From Pseudomonas sp. AKS31 (GTDB taxonomy: Bacteria > Pseudomonadota > Gammaproteobacteria > Pseudomonadales > Pseudomonadaceae), in contig NZ_JAMLFX010000001.1 of NCBI RefSeq assembly GCF_023634765.1, positions 24,370 to 88,369 on the forward strand: a stretch of DNA of 64,000 bases, read 5' to 3'. A model generated the notes under the pieces. It saw only the letters and a program-made list of their open reading frames with translations, did not search any database and was not told the DNA's origin. The number at the start of each line of letters is the position of its first letter. Within the stretch, counting starts at the first letter, position 1. Below, piece by piece: positions 9,382 to 17,585 of the stretch. A program made the translations under genes and the position numbers.

Positions 9382-9795
9382 ATGGTTGCTCACCTGATTG
9401 AATTTGCCACTAACCACTACATTCTTGTCGGTATCTTCGTCGTACTGCTGGCTCTGTTGCTGGCGCACACGATGCAGGGCGGCGGTAAAAGCCTGAGCAC
9501 CGGCGAGCTGACCGCACTGGTCAATAAAGATGCAGGCGTGGTGGTGGACATCCGTCCGGCCAAGGATTTTGCTGCTGGCCACATCGTTGGCGCGGTGAAC
9601 ATTCCCCAGGACAAACTGGCGGCACGCGTTGCCGAGCTGGAAAAACACAAGGCCAAGACCATCATTCTGGTCGACGCCCTGGGCCAGACCGCCGGTACCC
9701 ACGCCCGCGAACTGATGAAATCCGGCTTCACCGCCGCCAAGCTGTCCGGCGGGATTTCCAGCTGGAAAGGCGACAACCTGCCGTTGGTGAAGTGA
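9382..9795 (+). CDS. Membrane-anchored rhodanese-like protein lacking the active-site Cys
   Basis: 137 residues from the ATG at 9382. An N-terminal transmembrane helix (about residues 9–28, YILVGIFVVLLALLLAHTM) anchors a single rhodanese domain with VVVDIRPAKDFAAGHIVGAVN and ISSWKGDNLPL. The active-site loop, normally C-x-x-G-x-R, reads DALGQTAG, so the sulphur-carrying Cys is absent and sulphurtransferase activity is unlikely. It lies one base before grxC, and the order rhodanese–grxC–secB is conserved in Pseudomonas. Role unknown; possibly a binding or scaffold domain at the inner membrane. Confidence 0.9.
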   Translation: MVAHLIEFATNHYILVGIFVVLLALLLAHTMQGGGKSLSTGELTALVNKDAGVVVDIRPAKDFAAGHIVGAVNIPQDKLAARVAELEKHKAKTIILVDALGQTAGTHARELMKSGFTAAKLSGGISSWKGDNLPLVK

Positions 9796-9796
9796 T

Positions 9797-10051
9797 ATGA
9801 GCGAAGTCATCGTCTACTCCAGCGATTACTGCCCTTATTGCTCGCGAGCCAAGTACCTGCTCGAGAACAAAGGCGTGGCCTTCAAAGAGATCAAGGTCGA
9901 TGGCAAGCCGCAGGTGCGCGCTGAAATGACCCAGAAAGCCGGACGTACGTCCGTGCCGCAGATCTGGATCGGCAGCAAGCACATCGGCGGTTGTGACGAT
10001 TTGTATGCTTTGGAGCGCGCCGGCAAGCTCGACGCGCTGCTCAAGGCCTGA
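9797..10051 (+). CDS. grxC: Glutaredoxin 3
   Basis: 84 residues, the normal size of a bacterial class I glutaredoxin. The dithiol active site is C-P-Y-C at residues 11–14 (SSDYCPYCSRAK), with the cis-proline in TSVPQIWI and the GGCDDLYAL glutathione-binding segment. It reduces protein disulphides and mixed disulphides with glutathione in the cytoplasm. The start lies one base after the upstream stop, so the two are co-transcribed; secB follows after 57 bases. Confidence 0.96.
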   Translation: MSEVIVYSSDYCPYCSRAKYLLENKGVAFKEIKVDGKPQVRAEMTQKAGRTSVPQIWIGSKHIGGCDDLYALERAGKLDALLKA

Positions 10052-10108
10052 ACGGCTGCACCCACGTACAGCACTCCCTAAAAGACCCAAGATCGATAAG
10101 GATCTGAG

Positions 10109-10594
10109 ATGACTGACCAACAGAACACTGCAGCCAGCGAAGAAGAAACCGCACCGCAATTCTCCTTGCAGCGCATCTACGTACGCGACCTGTCCTTCGA
10201 AGCCCCGAAAAGCCCGGCGATCTTCCGCCAGCAGTGGGATCCGGCGGTCGCTCTGGATCTGAACACTCGCCAGAAAGCACTGGAAGGTGATTTCTACGAA
10301 GTCGTGCTGACCCTGTCCGTCACCGTGAAAAACGGTGAAGAAGTCGCCTTCATCGCTGAAGTGCAACAGGCCGGTATCTTCCTGATCAAGAACCTGGATG
10401 CGGCTTCGATGAGCCACACCCTGGGTGCGTTCTGCCCGAACATCCTGTTCCCGTACGCGCGCGAAACCCTGGACAGCCTGGTGACCCGTGGTTCGTTCCC
10501 GGCCCTGATGCTGGCCCCGGTGAACTTCGACGCTCTGTACGCGCAAGAACTGCAGCGCATGCAGGAAAGCGGCGAGACGCCAACCGTTCAATAA
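10109..10594 (+). CDS. secB: Protein-export chaperone SecB
   Basis: 161 residues. Conserved SecB blocks are visible: [19 protein letters not shown], a [13 protein letters not shown] strand, [11 protein letters not shown] and the helix after [17 protein letters not shown]. SecB is a cytoplasmic tetramer that keeps precursors unfolded and hands them to SecA. It is the last gene of the rhodanese–grxC–secB operon and is followed by an intrinsic terminator at 10613. Confidence 0.97.
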   Translation: MTDQQNTAASEEETAPQFSLQRIYVRDLSFEAPKSPAIFRQQWDPAVALDLNTRQKALEGDFYEVVLTLSVTVKNGEEVAFIAEVQQAGIFLIKNLDAASMSHTLGAFCPNILFPYARETLDSLVTRGSFPALMLAPVNFDALYAQELQRMQESGETPTVQ

Positions 10595-10612
10595 ACGGTC
10601 TGAGCTAAAACG

Positions 10613-10640
10613 AAAAAAGCGCCGTAACAGGCGCTTTTTT
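10613..10640 (+). terminator. Intrinsic terminator of secB
   Basis: A stem (AAAAAAGCGCC, loop GTAACA, GGCGCTTTTTT) begins 19 bases after the secB stop. The A- and T-runs on both sides make it usable in both directions, so it may also serve the convergent trmL gene. Confidence 0.9.
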
Positions 10641-10646
10641 CTTGGC

Positions 10647-10679
10647 TGATCGTTCCCACGCAGAGCGTGGGAACGATCA
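10647..10679. repeat. Palindromic dispersed repeat
   Basis: A near-perfect palindrome of TGATCGTTCCCACGC and its complement with a 3-base centre. This is a known type of short intergenic repeat in fluorescent pseudomonads. It sits just after the secB terminator, nine bases before the trmL stop. Confidence 0.75.
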
Positions 10680-10688
10680 GGTGTGTAG

Positions 10689-11144
10689 TTATTTGAAGTC
10701 GTTCTGGCGCCAGGCTTCGTATACAGCGACGGCCACGGTGTTGGACAGGTTCAGGCTGCGGCAGCCTTCGCGCATTGGCAGGCGCAGGCGCTGTTCCGGC
10801 GGCAGCGCGTCGAGCACTTCCGGCGGCAGGCCACGGCTTTCCGGGCCAAAGATGAATGCATCGCCAGGAACGAACGCGGCATCATGAAACGGCCGTGAGC
10901 CTTTGGTGGTGAATGCAAACAATCGCGGGTTGCCCAGGCTTTCCAGGCAACTGGCCAGGTCCGCGTGACGTTGCAGCGTGGCATATTCGTGGTAGTCGAG
11001 ACCGGCGCGGCGCAAGCGCTTGTCGTCCATCTCGAAGCCCAGCGGTTCGATCAAATGCAGGTGGCAGCCGCTGTTGGCGCACAGCCTGATAACGTTGCCG
11101 GTATTCGGCGGAATTTCTGGTTGAAAAAGGATGACGTGAAACAT
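10689..11144 (-). CDS. trmL: tRNA (cytidine/uridine-2'-O-)-methyltransferase TrmL
   Basis: 151 residues from the ATG at 11144, the usual size for TrmL, a minimal SPOUT methyltransferase. It methylates the ribose of the wobble base 34 of two tRNA-Leu isoacceptors using S-adenosylmethionine. Motifs: FQPEIPPNTGNVIRLCAN at the start, then FGPESRGLPPEVLD, and the knot segment MREGCRSLNLSNTVAVAVYE. The frame is open further upstream but that part reads antisense to the next gene. Its ATG overlaps the start region of the divergent small protein. Confidence 0.95.
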   Translation of the reverse strand: MFHVILFQPEIPPNTGNVIRLCANSGCHLHLIEPLGFEMDDKRLRRAGLDYHEYATLQRHADLASCLESLGNPRLFAFTTKGSRPFHDAAFVPGDAFIFGPESRGLPPEVLDALPPEQRLRLPMREGCRSLNLSNTVAVAVYEAWRQNDFK

Positions 11145-11583
11145 GCACGGCTCCGAAGGTAAAGATGAGCGGCATTCTACGCCGCCTGTGGACAACCGTT
11201 CGAAACTATTCCCGCGAGTCATCGGTTCGCTGGCGATTGTCGGCCTGATGATCGGTTTGATGATCGGCCGCCTGACCACGCCGGATCCGACTGTGATGCA
11301 GCAGATCGAAGTCACGGACGCCGGGCTGGTGGTGTGGTTCAACAACGAGCCCAAGCTGCACGGCGAGATCATCGACGGTACGCTGGCGCTGCTGTTCCAG
11401 GCTGAGGGCCGAGCGCAGAAGGGCCAGCTCAAGCTCGATGGCAAGGACGTCAACTGGCGTACGCGAGCGAGTGATGGCGGGCTGTTGCTGACCGTGCTGG
11501 CAGCACGGCCGCTGCAGGGTAAGTGGGTCGGCAGTCAGGTCGATGACCGCTGGCGGCTGGAGATTAGCTTGCAAACGAACTGA
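11143..11583 (+). CDS. Small single-pass membrane protein of unknown function
   Basis: 146 residues. One hydrophobic helix (about residues 27–42, IGSLAIVGLMIGLMIG) is followed by a soluble domain of about 100 residues with alternating strand patterns (QQIEVTDAGLVVWFNNEP, GQLKLDGKDVNWRTRA). I recognise no named domain; a homologue occupies the same place beside trmL in other Pseudomonas. The ATG at 11143 has a possible AAGGA 11 bases upstream but overlaps the trmL start codon head to head. An in-frame GTG at 11188 (131 residues) is a reasonable alternative. Likely inner-membrane with a periplasmic domain. Confidence 0.75.
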   Translation: MHGSEGKDERHSTPPVDNRSKLFPRVIGSLAIVGLMIGLMIGRLTTPDPTVMQQIEVTDAGLVVWFNNEPKLHGEIIDGTLALLFQAEGRAQKGQLKLDGKDVNWRTRASDGGLLLTVLAARPLQGKWVGSQVDDRWRLEISLQTN

Positions 11584-11729
11584 TCGTAATCCTGCCGTCC
11601 TTCTCGAGTACACCTACGCTTCTTGACGTCGTTTCCCACTACGCCTGTCTACCTTTCCACTCTCCTTGCATGCTCGTGCACGCTATCGTGCGCTCTTCTT
11701 TTAAATCGGCAGGATGCCGACACCTTCGT

Positions 11730-11750
11730 CCCCTGCACGAATGCCAGGGG
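11730..11750 (+). promoter_or_regulatory. Hairpin with T-run in leader of first LRR gene
   Basis: Arms CCCCTG and CAGGGG enclose nine bases and are followed by CGACTTTTTC, then the AAGGA ribosome-binding site of the gene at 11774. The shape resembles a weak terminator inside a leader. The equivalent place before the second LRR gene has a stronger stem (15124–15145). Confidence 0.5.
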
Positions 11751-11773
11751 CGACTTTTTCAAGGATGAAAAAC

Positions 11774-14700
11774 ATGCCAATAAAACCACCTGCCGGTGGC
11801 AGCACTCACGTGAAAGTGGATGCTTCGACCAGCCCGACCCGACCGGCCGACGTGGACATTCCGCTCGCCGGCCCATTGAGTCGCAGCGGTTTCGATTCAG
11901 TGATCTCCCGCGATGATTCGCAGCCGCGAGCCGGATCGTCCAGGGCTGTCGAGGCAGATGCCACTCGTGCGACTCCGGCGATCATTATTCACGCGGCCCC
12001 CGTCGAAACGCGTTTGCTTGCACCTCAACCGACACTGGACGATTACGTCATCAATGCCCGGTCGTTACTTCCAGAAGCCGACGGCGAAGGCTTAAGGGTT
12101 TTTAACAATCGTACCTACGCGGAGGTGGCCGATGGCGCTTTCGTTCTTGTCGCCGTAGATCCGGCGACTGGATTGCATCGTGCCCGACGGCCAAGCGAAC
12201 TGCTTCCAGGGCCGGTGATGCTGCGTAACGTCGAGAGCGGTTTTTGGTATCAGCGTACGCTCGTCAAGCCAGCCACTCAAGCGCAGGTCCGAAGTTACCT
12301 GCCGGGGACGACCGACCTGGACGCTGATGCCTTCATCGCCCGGTTTGGCGACAAGGATGTGGCAGAGGTGGAGCTGAGGCGGATCGAGCGTGCGCGCCCT
12401 GAACTGGAGCGTGAGCACGTGGGTATCAGCGAGGAAATGGTGAGCAGGATACGCAGGCTTTACACGTGGCAGGGCGAGCCCGGTGAGCGTGTCTATCGCG
12501 GGGACCGACTGCTGGGTTTCAAGCTGGATCTCGACTTCGGTTCTCGTTCACACGCTTTTACTTACTTGGAAAGAATCAACTCTGTTGTCGCGCTGACCCT
12601 CAGAGCGAGTGGAGATCTTTACTCGTACCGGTTATCTGAGCAATTTCCCAACATTGAAAGTCTGACGGTGATTGGCTCGCCATCCACTCTCCCTGGCGTT
12701 AGCTCTGCATCAAAGCTCAAGATCGAGCCAGGGTTTGTTCACGAACTGGCAAAGCTTCCCCATTTGCGCGAGCTGAACCTGCAAAACTGCGATTTGCCTG
12801 CCAGGTTCCAGCTGACGGGCCTGACCGAACTGCGAGCTCTGGCACTTGGCAACATCCAGGGGGTGACGGATCTGAATGGCGTAGTGAATGGCCTGCCAGG
12901 GCGATTGAACTTGCAGGTGCTGGATCTGAACCATAATGCATTCTTGAAAGTGGCCCCCGACGTGACGGGGATGACCGAATTGCGTGTATTGGATCTGACG
13001 CAGACCGGTATACAACAGCTCCCACTCGGGCTTGATGCTGACAATGGGCCGTTACGGCTGGAGGTATTGAAGCTCGGCGACAATCCGCTTTCTGAGATGC
13101 CTTCCCTGAAAGTAAGGACTGTGCTGCAGGAGCTGGACCTTTCCAACACCGGTCTGGACAGGTTTCCGGAGGGCATCACGGCCGATATGCCCGGCAAAGT
13201 GCTGAATCTTTCGAATAACCGTATTACCTCGATCCCTGAGTCCGTTGAAATCAGAGCGGGCTTCAATCTCATGGGCAATCCCATCACGGATCTGGCGACC
13301 CTCCGGCGGCTGATGGACGTTCGTAAAAAAACAGGCTCCGACATTTGGCTGGGAGAAAAAAATACAGATAACTCGCCAAATGCCTGGCTTCGACATTCGC
13401 CGCTAGGGGAACTCGCTGAAAATTTGCAGCTTTGGGGCAGTGTTGACATTGACTCATATTGGTTCGTGGCAAGAAAGATCGTCTGGGACCTGGCGCGTAC
13501 GCCCGATTTTCACGTTGAGCGCCCGCTTTTGCAGCGACGGGTCTGGCGGTTTTTCGACAGCTTCCGTAAGGCTGAGCTTGGCGTTAAGTTCAGGCTCAAG
13601 AACATTATGGAGAACGAACCCAGTCCCCTGAAAACGCTGGAAAGGCTGGAGGCAGAAACCGGGCTGTCGAGCGAATCACTGCCGGCGGGTTCGGCACTGC
13701 GCAGTGATAGCGGCAGCGACGTTGGGCACTTGCTCGACGCCGCCGAGCCAACTACCCGAGCGCAGGTCCGAAATTACTTCCCGGAAGCGACCGATCAACA
13801 AGCCGATCACTTTCGCGTGCATTTCGGTGACAAGGATGCGGCAGAGGTGGAGCTCAAACGACTCCAGGTTGGACTTGTTCAACTGGACCGGGAAATCAGC
13901 TCCGGGTTCTACGGAAACGATCTGGGTCCCACGTTGCGCCGTCTGTACACGTGGCAAGGGGAGCCTGACGAGCTGGCCTTTCACGATAAGCGGCCGGTGG
14001 GTTTCAAGCTGTCTTCGAGTTCGTCGGGATGGCCAACTCATCGTCCACTCTCTACACAATTCAACTCCATCGTTTCCCTTGAGCTAACCAGGTTAGGCGT
14101 GCCTCTTCCGGCCGGTGTTTTTTCAGCTTTCCCCAATCTTGAAAGTCTGAGGGTGGTTTTCGGATATGCAATGTCTTCTGATAATCCCCACCTGAGGCTC
14201 ATCGTGCAGCCGGGCAATGTTGAAGAATTGGCAAGGCTTGCGCGGTTACGAGAGTTGAAGCTGCAAAGGGCAAACCTGTCGCCTGATTTTTCGGTGGCCG
14301 GCATGACCGGGTTGCGGGTACTGGATCTGGAGCAGAACGCAATACACCATCTCCGAGGACTCGATGCGGATAACGGGCCGTTGCGATTGGAAGTATTGAA
14401 ACTCAGCCAGAACCCGCTCTCCGTTGTGCCTTCAGTCGAAGGAATGACCGCGCTGCAGGTGCTGGAGCTTTCCTATGCAGGGCTAGACAGATTTCCCGAG
14501 GGCATCACCAACGAGATTCCCGGGAAAGTGCTGGATCTGACGAACAACCGAATCACATCGATTCCTGAATCCATTGAAGTCAGAGCCGGCTTCAAGCTCA
14601 GTGGCAACCCTATAACCGATCCGTCTTCCCTTCGACGTCTGATCCATGCACGTATCGCAACGGGTACCGATATCTGGCTGGGAGATGCAAGTAATGACCG

Positions 14701-15058
14701 GTCGGCAAACCTTTGGCTGCGAAATGTGCCGCCGGGAAAGGAGATGACTGAAAAACTGAATCTCTGGGACAGCTTCGGTCCTCACTCGCGTCTGACGGGC
14801 GCGATTCAGCAACTGAGTCGAACACCGGAATTTCATGCCGAGTATCTGCTTTTGCAGCGGCGGGTCTGGTCGTTCCTCAAGATCTACAGCGAGCGCGGAC
14901 CTGGTGAGCAGGCACGGCTCGACAACATTCTGTTCACAGAACCCAGCCCCGGAAAAATGCTGGACAGGCTGGAAGCCGAGATTCGGGAATATGACTCGGG
15001 CCGGCAAAACCAGCCCCTGCATCATTTACCCAAGCGTCCCAAGCTTGATCCGAAGTAA
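11774..15058 (+). CDS. Large LRR protein with internally duplicated architecture (effector-like)
   Basis: 1094 residues from the ATG at 11774, preferred because AAGGA lies 8 bases upstream; an ATG at 11765 abuts that site. No signal peptide. The protein is two similar units. Unit 1 has a disordered N-terminus, a segment ending LLPGPVMLR near residue 150, a helical EVELRRIE block, leucine-rich repeats (about 330–490: LRELNLQNCDLP, LEVLKLGDNPLSEMP, KVLNLSNNRITSIPES) and a helical part around LLQRRVWRFF. Unit 2 (from about 650) repeats the helical block, LRRs (about 820–940) and LLQRRVWSFL, and ends in LPKRPKLDPK. The segment order resembles LRR effectors with NEL E3-ligase domains in Pseudomonas, but the catalytic Cys-x-Asp loop is missing. 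Function unknown. Confidence 0.8.
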   Translation: MPIKPPAGGSTHVKVDASTSPTRPADVDIPLAGPLSRSGFDSVISRDDSQPRAGSSRAVEADATRATPAIIIHAAPVETRLLAPQPTLDDYVINARSLLPEADGEGLRVFNNRTYAEVADGAFVLVAVDPATGLHRARRPSELLPGPVMLRNVESGFWYQRTLVKPATQAQVRSYLPGTTDLDADAFIARFGDKDVAEVELRRIERARPELEREHVGISEEMVSRIRRLYTWQGEPGERVYRGDRLLGFKLDLDFGSRSHAFTYLERINSVVALTLRASGDLYSYRLSEQFPNIESLTVIGSPSTLPGVSSASKLKIEPGFVHELAKLPHLRELNLQNCDLPARFQLTGLTELRALALGNIQGVTDLNGVVNGLPGRLNLQVLDLNHNAFLKVAPDVTGMTELRVLDLTQTGIQQLPLGLDADNGPLRLEVLKLGDNPLSEMPSLKVRTVLQELDLSNTGLDRFPEGITADMPGKVLNLSNNRITSIPESVEIRAGFNLMGNPITDLATLRRLMDVRKKTGSDIWLGEKNTDNSPNAWLRHSPLGELAENLQLWGSVDIDSYWFVARKIVWDLARTPDFHVERPLLQRRVWRFFDSFRKAELGVKFRLKNIMENEPSPLKTLERLEAETGLSSESLPAGSALRSDSGSDVGHLLDAAEPTTRAQVRNYFPEATDQQADHFRVHFGDKDAAEVELKRLQVGLVQLDREISSGFYGNDLGPTLRRLYTWQGEPDELAFHDKRPVGFKLSSSSSGWPTHRPLSTQFNSIVSLELTRLGVPLPAGVFSAFPNLESLRVVFGYAMSSDNPHLRLIVQPGNVEELARLARLRELKLQRANLSPDFSVAGMTGLRVLDLEQNAIHHLRGLDADNGPLRLEVLKLSQNPLSVVPSVEGMTALQVLELSYAGLDRFPEGITNEIPGKVLDLTNNRITSIPESIEVRAGFKLSGNPITDPSSLRRLIHARIATGTDIWLGDASNDRSANLWLRNVPPGKEMTEKLNLWDSFGPHSRLTGAIQQLSRTPEFHAEYLLLQRRVWSFLKIYSERGPGEQARLDNILFTEPSPGKMLDRLEAEIREYDSGRQNQPLHHLPKRPKLDPK

Positions 15059-15123
15059 ACATCTCGGCGAACCCTACAAACGCGCAGCGCTCCGTTGATG
15101 TCGGCCGGATGCCGACACCTTAG

Positions 15124-15145
15124 GCCCTGGCGCGAATGCCAGGGC
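15124..15145 (+). terminator. Terminator-like hairpin between the LRR genes, in leader of the second
   Basis: A perfect 8-bp stem (GCCCTGGC, loop GCGAAT, GCCAGGGC) is followed by GACTTTTTC. It lies 66 bases after the stop of the first LRR gene and 22 bases before the ATG at 15168, just ahead of the ribosome-binding AAGGA. It could end the upstream mRNA or attenuate the downstream gene. Confidence 0.55.
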
Positions 15146-15167
15146 GACTTTTTCAAGGATGAAAAAC

Positions 15168-17144
15168 ATGCCAATAAAACCACCTACCGGTGGCAGCACC
15201 CACGTGAAAGTGGATGCTTCGACCAGCCCGACCCGACCGGCCGACGTGGATGTTCCGCTCCTCGGCCCATCCGGCCGTAGCGGTTCCGGTTCAGGATTCT
15301 TCGTCGGTGATCCACAGCCTCGAGCCGGGTCGTCCAGTGCTGTTGACGCAGATGCCACTGGCGCGACTCCGGCAGTCATTATTCACGCAGCCGCTGTTGA
15401 AGCTCGGTTGCCTGCGCCTCAATCGACGCTGGACCACTTCGTCGTCAGCGCTCGGGCAATTCTTCCCGAAATCAACAGCGAAGGTTTAAGGATTTTCAAG
15501 ACGCGCGCCTATGTTGAAGTGGCCGATGGCGATTTTGTTCTTGTCGCCGTGGATCCTTCGACTGGATTGCATCGTGCCCGACGGCTGAGCGAGTTGCTTC
15601 CAGGTCCTGTCATGTTGCGTGATGCCGATAGTGGCTTTTGGTATCCGCGTACGGTCGTTGAGCCAACAACCCGAACCCAGGTCCAAAGATACCTTCCGGA
15701 AACGACCGATCTCGACGCCGATGCCTTCATCGCCAGGTTCGATGACAAGGACGTGGCAGACCTTGAACTCAAGCGTATTGAGCTTGGGCTTCCTCAGTTG
15801 GACAGCAAACACATCAGCATCCCGCACCATCAAAATCGCGTTGCACAGTCCCATGAGGTCAGTGAGGCGTTTGCCATGTGGGGTAGGCTAAGCCAGGTAT
15901 ACAAGTGGCAAGGTCAGCCTGATCAGCGGGTCTATCGAGATGGGCAGTTATCGGGTTTCAGGCTGGATATCAATCTCACGCTATGGCCAGTCGACAAACT
16001 GCTTTCATTGAAATTCAACTCAGTCGTTGCTTTGACTTTGAGAGGTTATGCACCGCTGAACCCTGACGTGTTTTTTGCGCAATTTCCAAACATTGAAAGT
16101 CTGACGGTCACAAGCCAGTCAATCACCAGAAGACCCTTCGATGGCGCTATGTATGAACGTACTTACTCAAGATTCAATATGGATTCGCGCTTTACCAGGC
16201 AACTGGCGAGGCTTCCCCGTCTACGAGAACTGAACCTGCAGGATTTTGACTTACAGGCTGATTTTTCGGTGAGGGACATGACCAGACTGCAAGTGCTGAG
16301 GCTTGGTAGCACACAAGGGGCAGCGGTGAATTTGCCTGGCCCGTTGCGCTTTCGGGGGCCAGTTCAACGAACGGATCCTGACATTTCCGGGATGACCGAG
16401 TTGCGTGTGCTGGATCTGACAGGCGCCGGATTACGACAAATCCCTTTCGGGCTCAATGCCGACGACGGGCCGTCGAGACTGGAAGTATTGAAACTTGGTG
16501 ACAATGAGCTTTCTGTCGCACCTTCACTTAAAGCAATGACTGCGTTACAGGAGCTGGATCTTTCCAATACCGGGTTAGACAGATTTCCGGAGGGCATCAC
16601 CAATGAGATTCCCGGGAAAGTATTGAATCTGGCGAACAATCGAATTACATCGATTCCAGAATCCATTGAGCTCAGAGCAGGCTGCAATCTTATCGGCAAC
16701 CCAATAACGGATCCGGCCTCCCTCCGGCGGCTGATACAGGCACGTATCAGAACAGGCGCCGATATCTGGCTGGGAGAACAGAGTAATGACCAATCGGCCA
16801 ATCTTTGGCTGCGAAATGTGCCGCAAGAGCAGGCAACCGAGAAACTGGAGTTATGGAACAGCGTCAGTCATCCCGCGAGTTCCTTGAAGATCGGGATTCT
16901 GAAACTCAGTCGTACACCGGAATTTCACGTCGAGTATCCGCTTTTGCAGCGGCGGGTCTGGTGGTTTCTCAAGATCTACAGCGAGCGTGGCCCTGACGAG
17001 CGGGCACGCCTCAACGATATTTTGATCAATGAACCCAGCCCCGGGAAAATGCTGGACAGGCTGGAAGCCGAGATTCGGGAATATGACTCGGGGCGGCAAA
17101 ATCAGCCCCTGCATCATTTACCCAAACGGCCCCGGTTCGATTGA
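15168..17144 (+). CDS. LRR protein, tandem paralogue of the upstream gene (effector-like)
   Basis: 658 residues, a single unit of the architecture that occurs twice in the upstream gene. The leader, first 30 residues and last 35 residues are nearly identical in DNA to those of the upstream gene, so it arose by recent tandem duplication. Order: disordered N-terminus (STHVKVDASTSPTRPADVD), LLPGPVMLR segment, VADLELKRIELG helical block, LRRs at about 345–490 (LRVLDLTGAGLRQIP, ALQELDLSNTGLDRFPEG), LLQRRVWWFLK helix and a terminal LPKRPRFD. No signal peptide, transmembrane segment or catalytic domain is visible. The start uses AAGGA at 8 bases; an ATG at 15159 is the alternative. Probably a secreted or host-facing protein; inferred only. 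Confidence 0.8.
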   Translation: MPIKPPTGGSTHVKVDASTSPTRPADVDVPLLGPSGRSGSGSGFFVGDPQPRAGSSSAVDADATGATPAVIIHAAAVEARLPAPQSTLDHFVVSARAILPEINSEGLRIFKTRAYVEVADGDFVLVAVDPSTGLHRARRLSELLPGPVMLRDADSGFWYPRTVVEPTTRTQVQRYLPETTDLDADAFIARFDDKDVADLELKRIELGLPQLDSKHISIPHHQNRVAQSHEVSEAFAMWGRLSQVYKWQGQPDQRVYRDGQLSGFRLDINLTLWPVDKLLSLKFNSVVALTLRGYAPLNPDVFFAQFPNIESLTVTSQSITRRPFDGAMYERTYSRFNMDSRFTRQLARLPRLRELNLQDFDLQADFSVRDMTRLQVLRLGSTQGAAVNLPGPLRFRGPVQRTDPDISGMTELRVLDLTGAGLRQIPFGLNADDGPSRLEVLKLGDNELSVAPSLKAMTALQELDLSNTGLDRFPEGITNEIPGKVLNLANNRITSIPESIELRAGCNLIGNPITDPASLRRLIQARIRTGADIWLGEQSNDQSANLWLRNVPQEQATEKLELWNSVSHPASSLKIGILKLSRTPEFHVEYPLLQRRVWWFLKIYSERGPDERARLNDILINEPSPGKMLDRLEAEIREYDSGRQNQPLHHLPKRPRFD

Positions 17145-17171
17145 CGCCGGACTCGATGTCGCGGCGAGCGA

Positions 17172-17380
17172 TGTAAAAGCGGGAATCCCTGACCTGCCTG
17201 TATCAGGGTTCCCAAAAGGATGGACTTCGCTGTTGGCGGCGGTCCGGTGTAAAGAGGGAACCCCCGGCCTGCCTGTACCAAGGATCCCAAAAGGGTGGGC
17301 TCGTCGCGTTGCGGTGTGAGCCCGGTGTAAAGAGGGGAATCCCCGGCCTGCCTGTACCAAGGTCCCCGAAACGGGTGGTG
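17172..17380. repeat. Imperfect tandem repeat, three copies of 76–78 bp
   Basis: Copies begin with TGTAAA at 17172, 17248 and 17326. Each contains GGGAA…CCTGCCTGTA…CCC and ends CCCAAAAGGATGG or a close variant; the last copy is partial. Within copies, short inverted arms (for example CCCTGA and TCAGGG in copy 1) allow hairpins. It follows the second LRR gene and has no gene of its own. Confidence 0.8.
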
Positions 17381-17460
17381 AATCGAATCACCTGTGAGAG
17401 GTATTGCAGGGGGCGTGCCAGGTTTTCATCTGCTGAAACAAAAGAGCTGATCAGAAACGC

Positions 17461-17485
17461 GAAAGCCCCGTAATTCGGGGCTTTC
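17461..17485. terminator. Hairpin between convergent LRR gene and ntrC
   Basis: GAAAGCCCC and GGGGCTTTC pair around a short loop. The T-run after the stem is poor on both strands, so termination is likely but not certain. Confidence 0.5.
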
Positions 17486-17585
17486 GCATTTGTGAAAAAG
17501 GATTCATCAGTGTTTTCAGGGTTGAGTTGTGGCGATGCGGCTGTGCGCGATCGCGGGTCATTGTGCATTGATGCGGTGCACGGTG

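Noticed and set aside
11623..11916. Short open frame over the leader of the first LRR gene
   Set aside because: The similar frame in the second leader merely reflects the duplicated DNA; there is no ribosome-binding site and it overlaps the LRR start in another frame.
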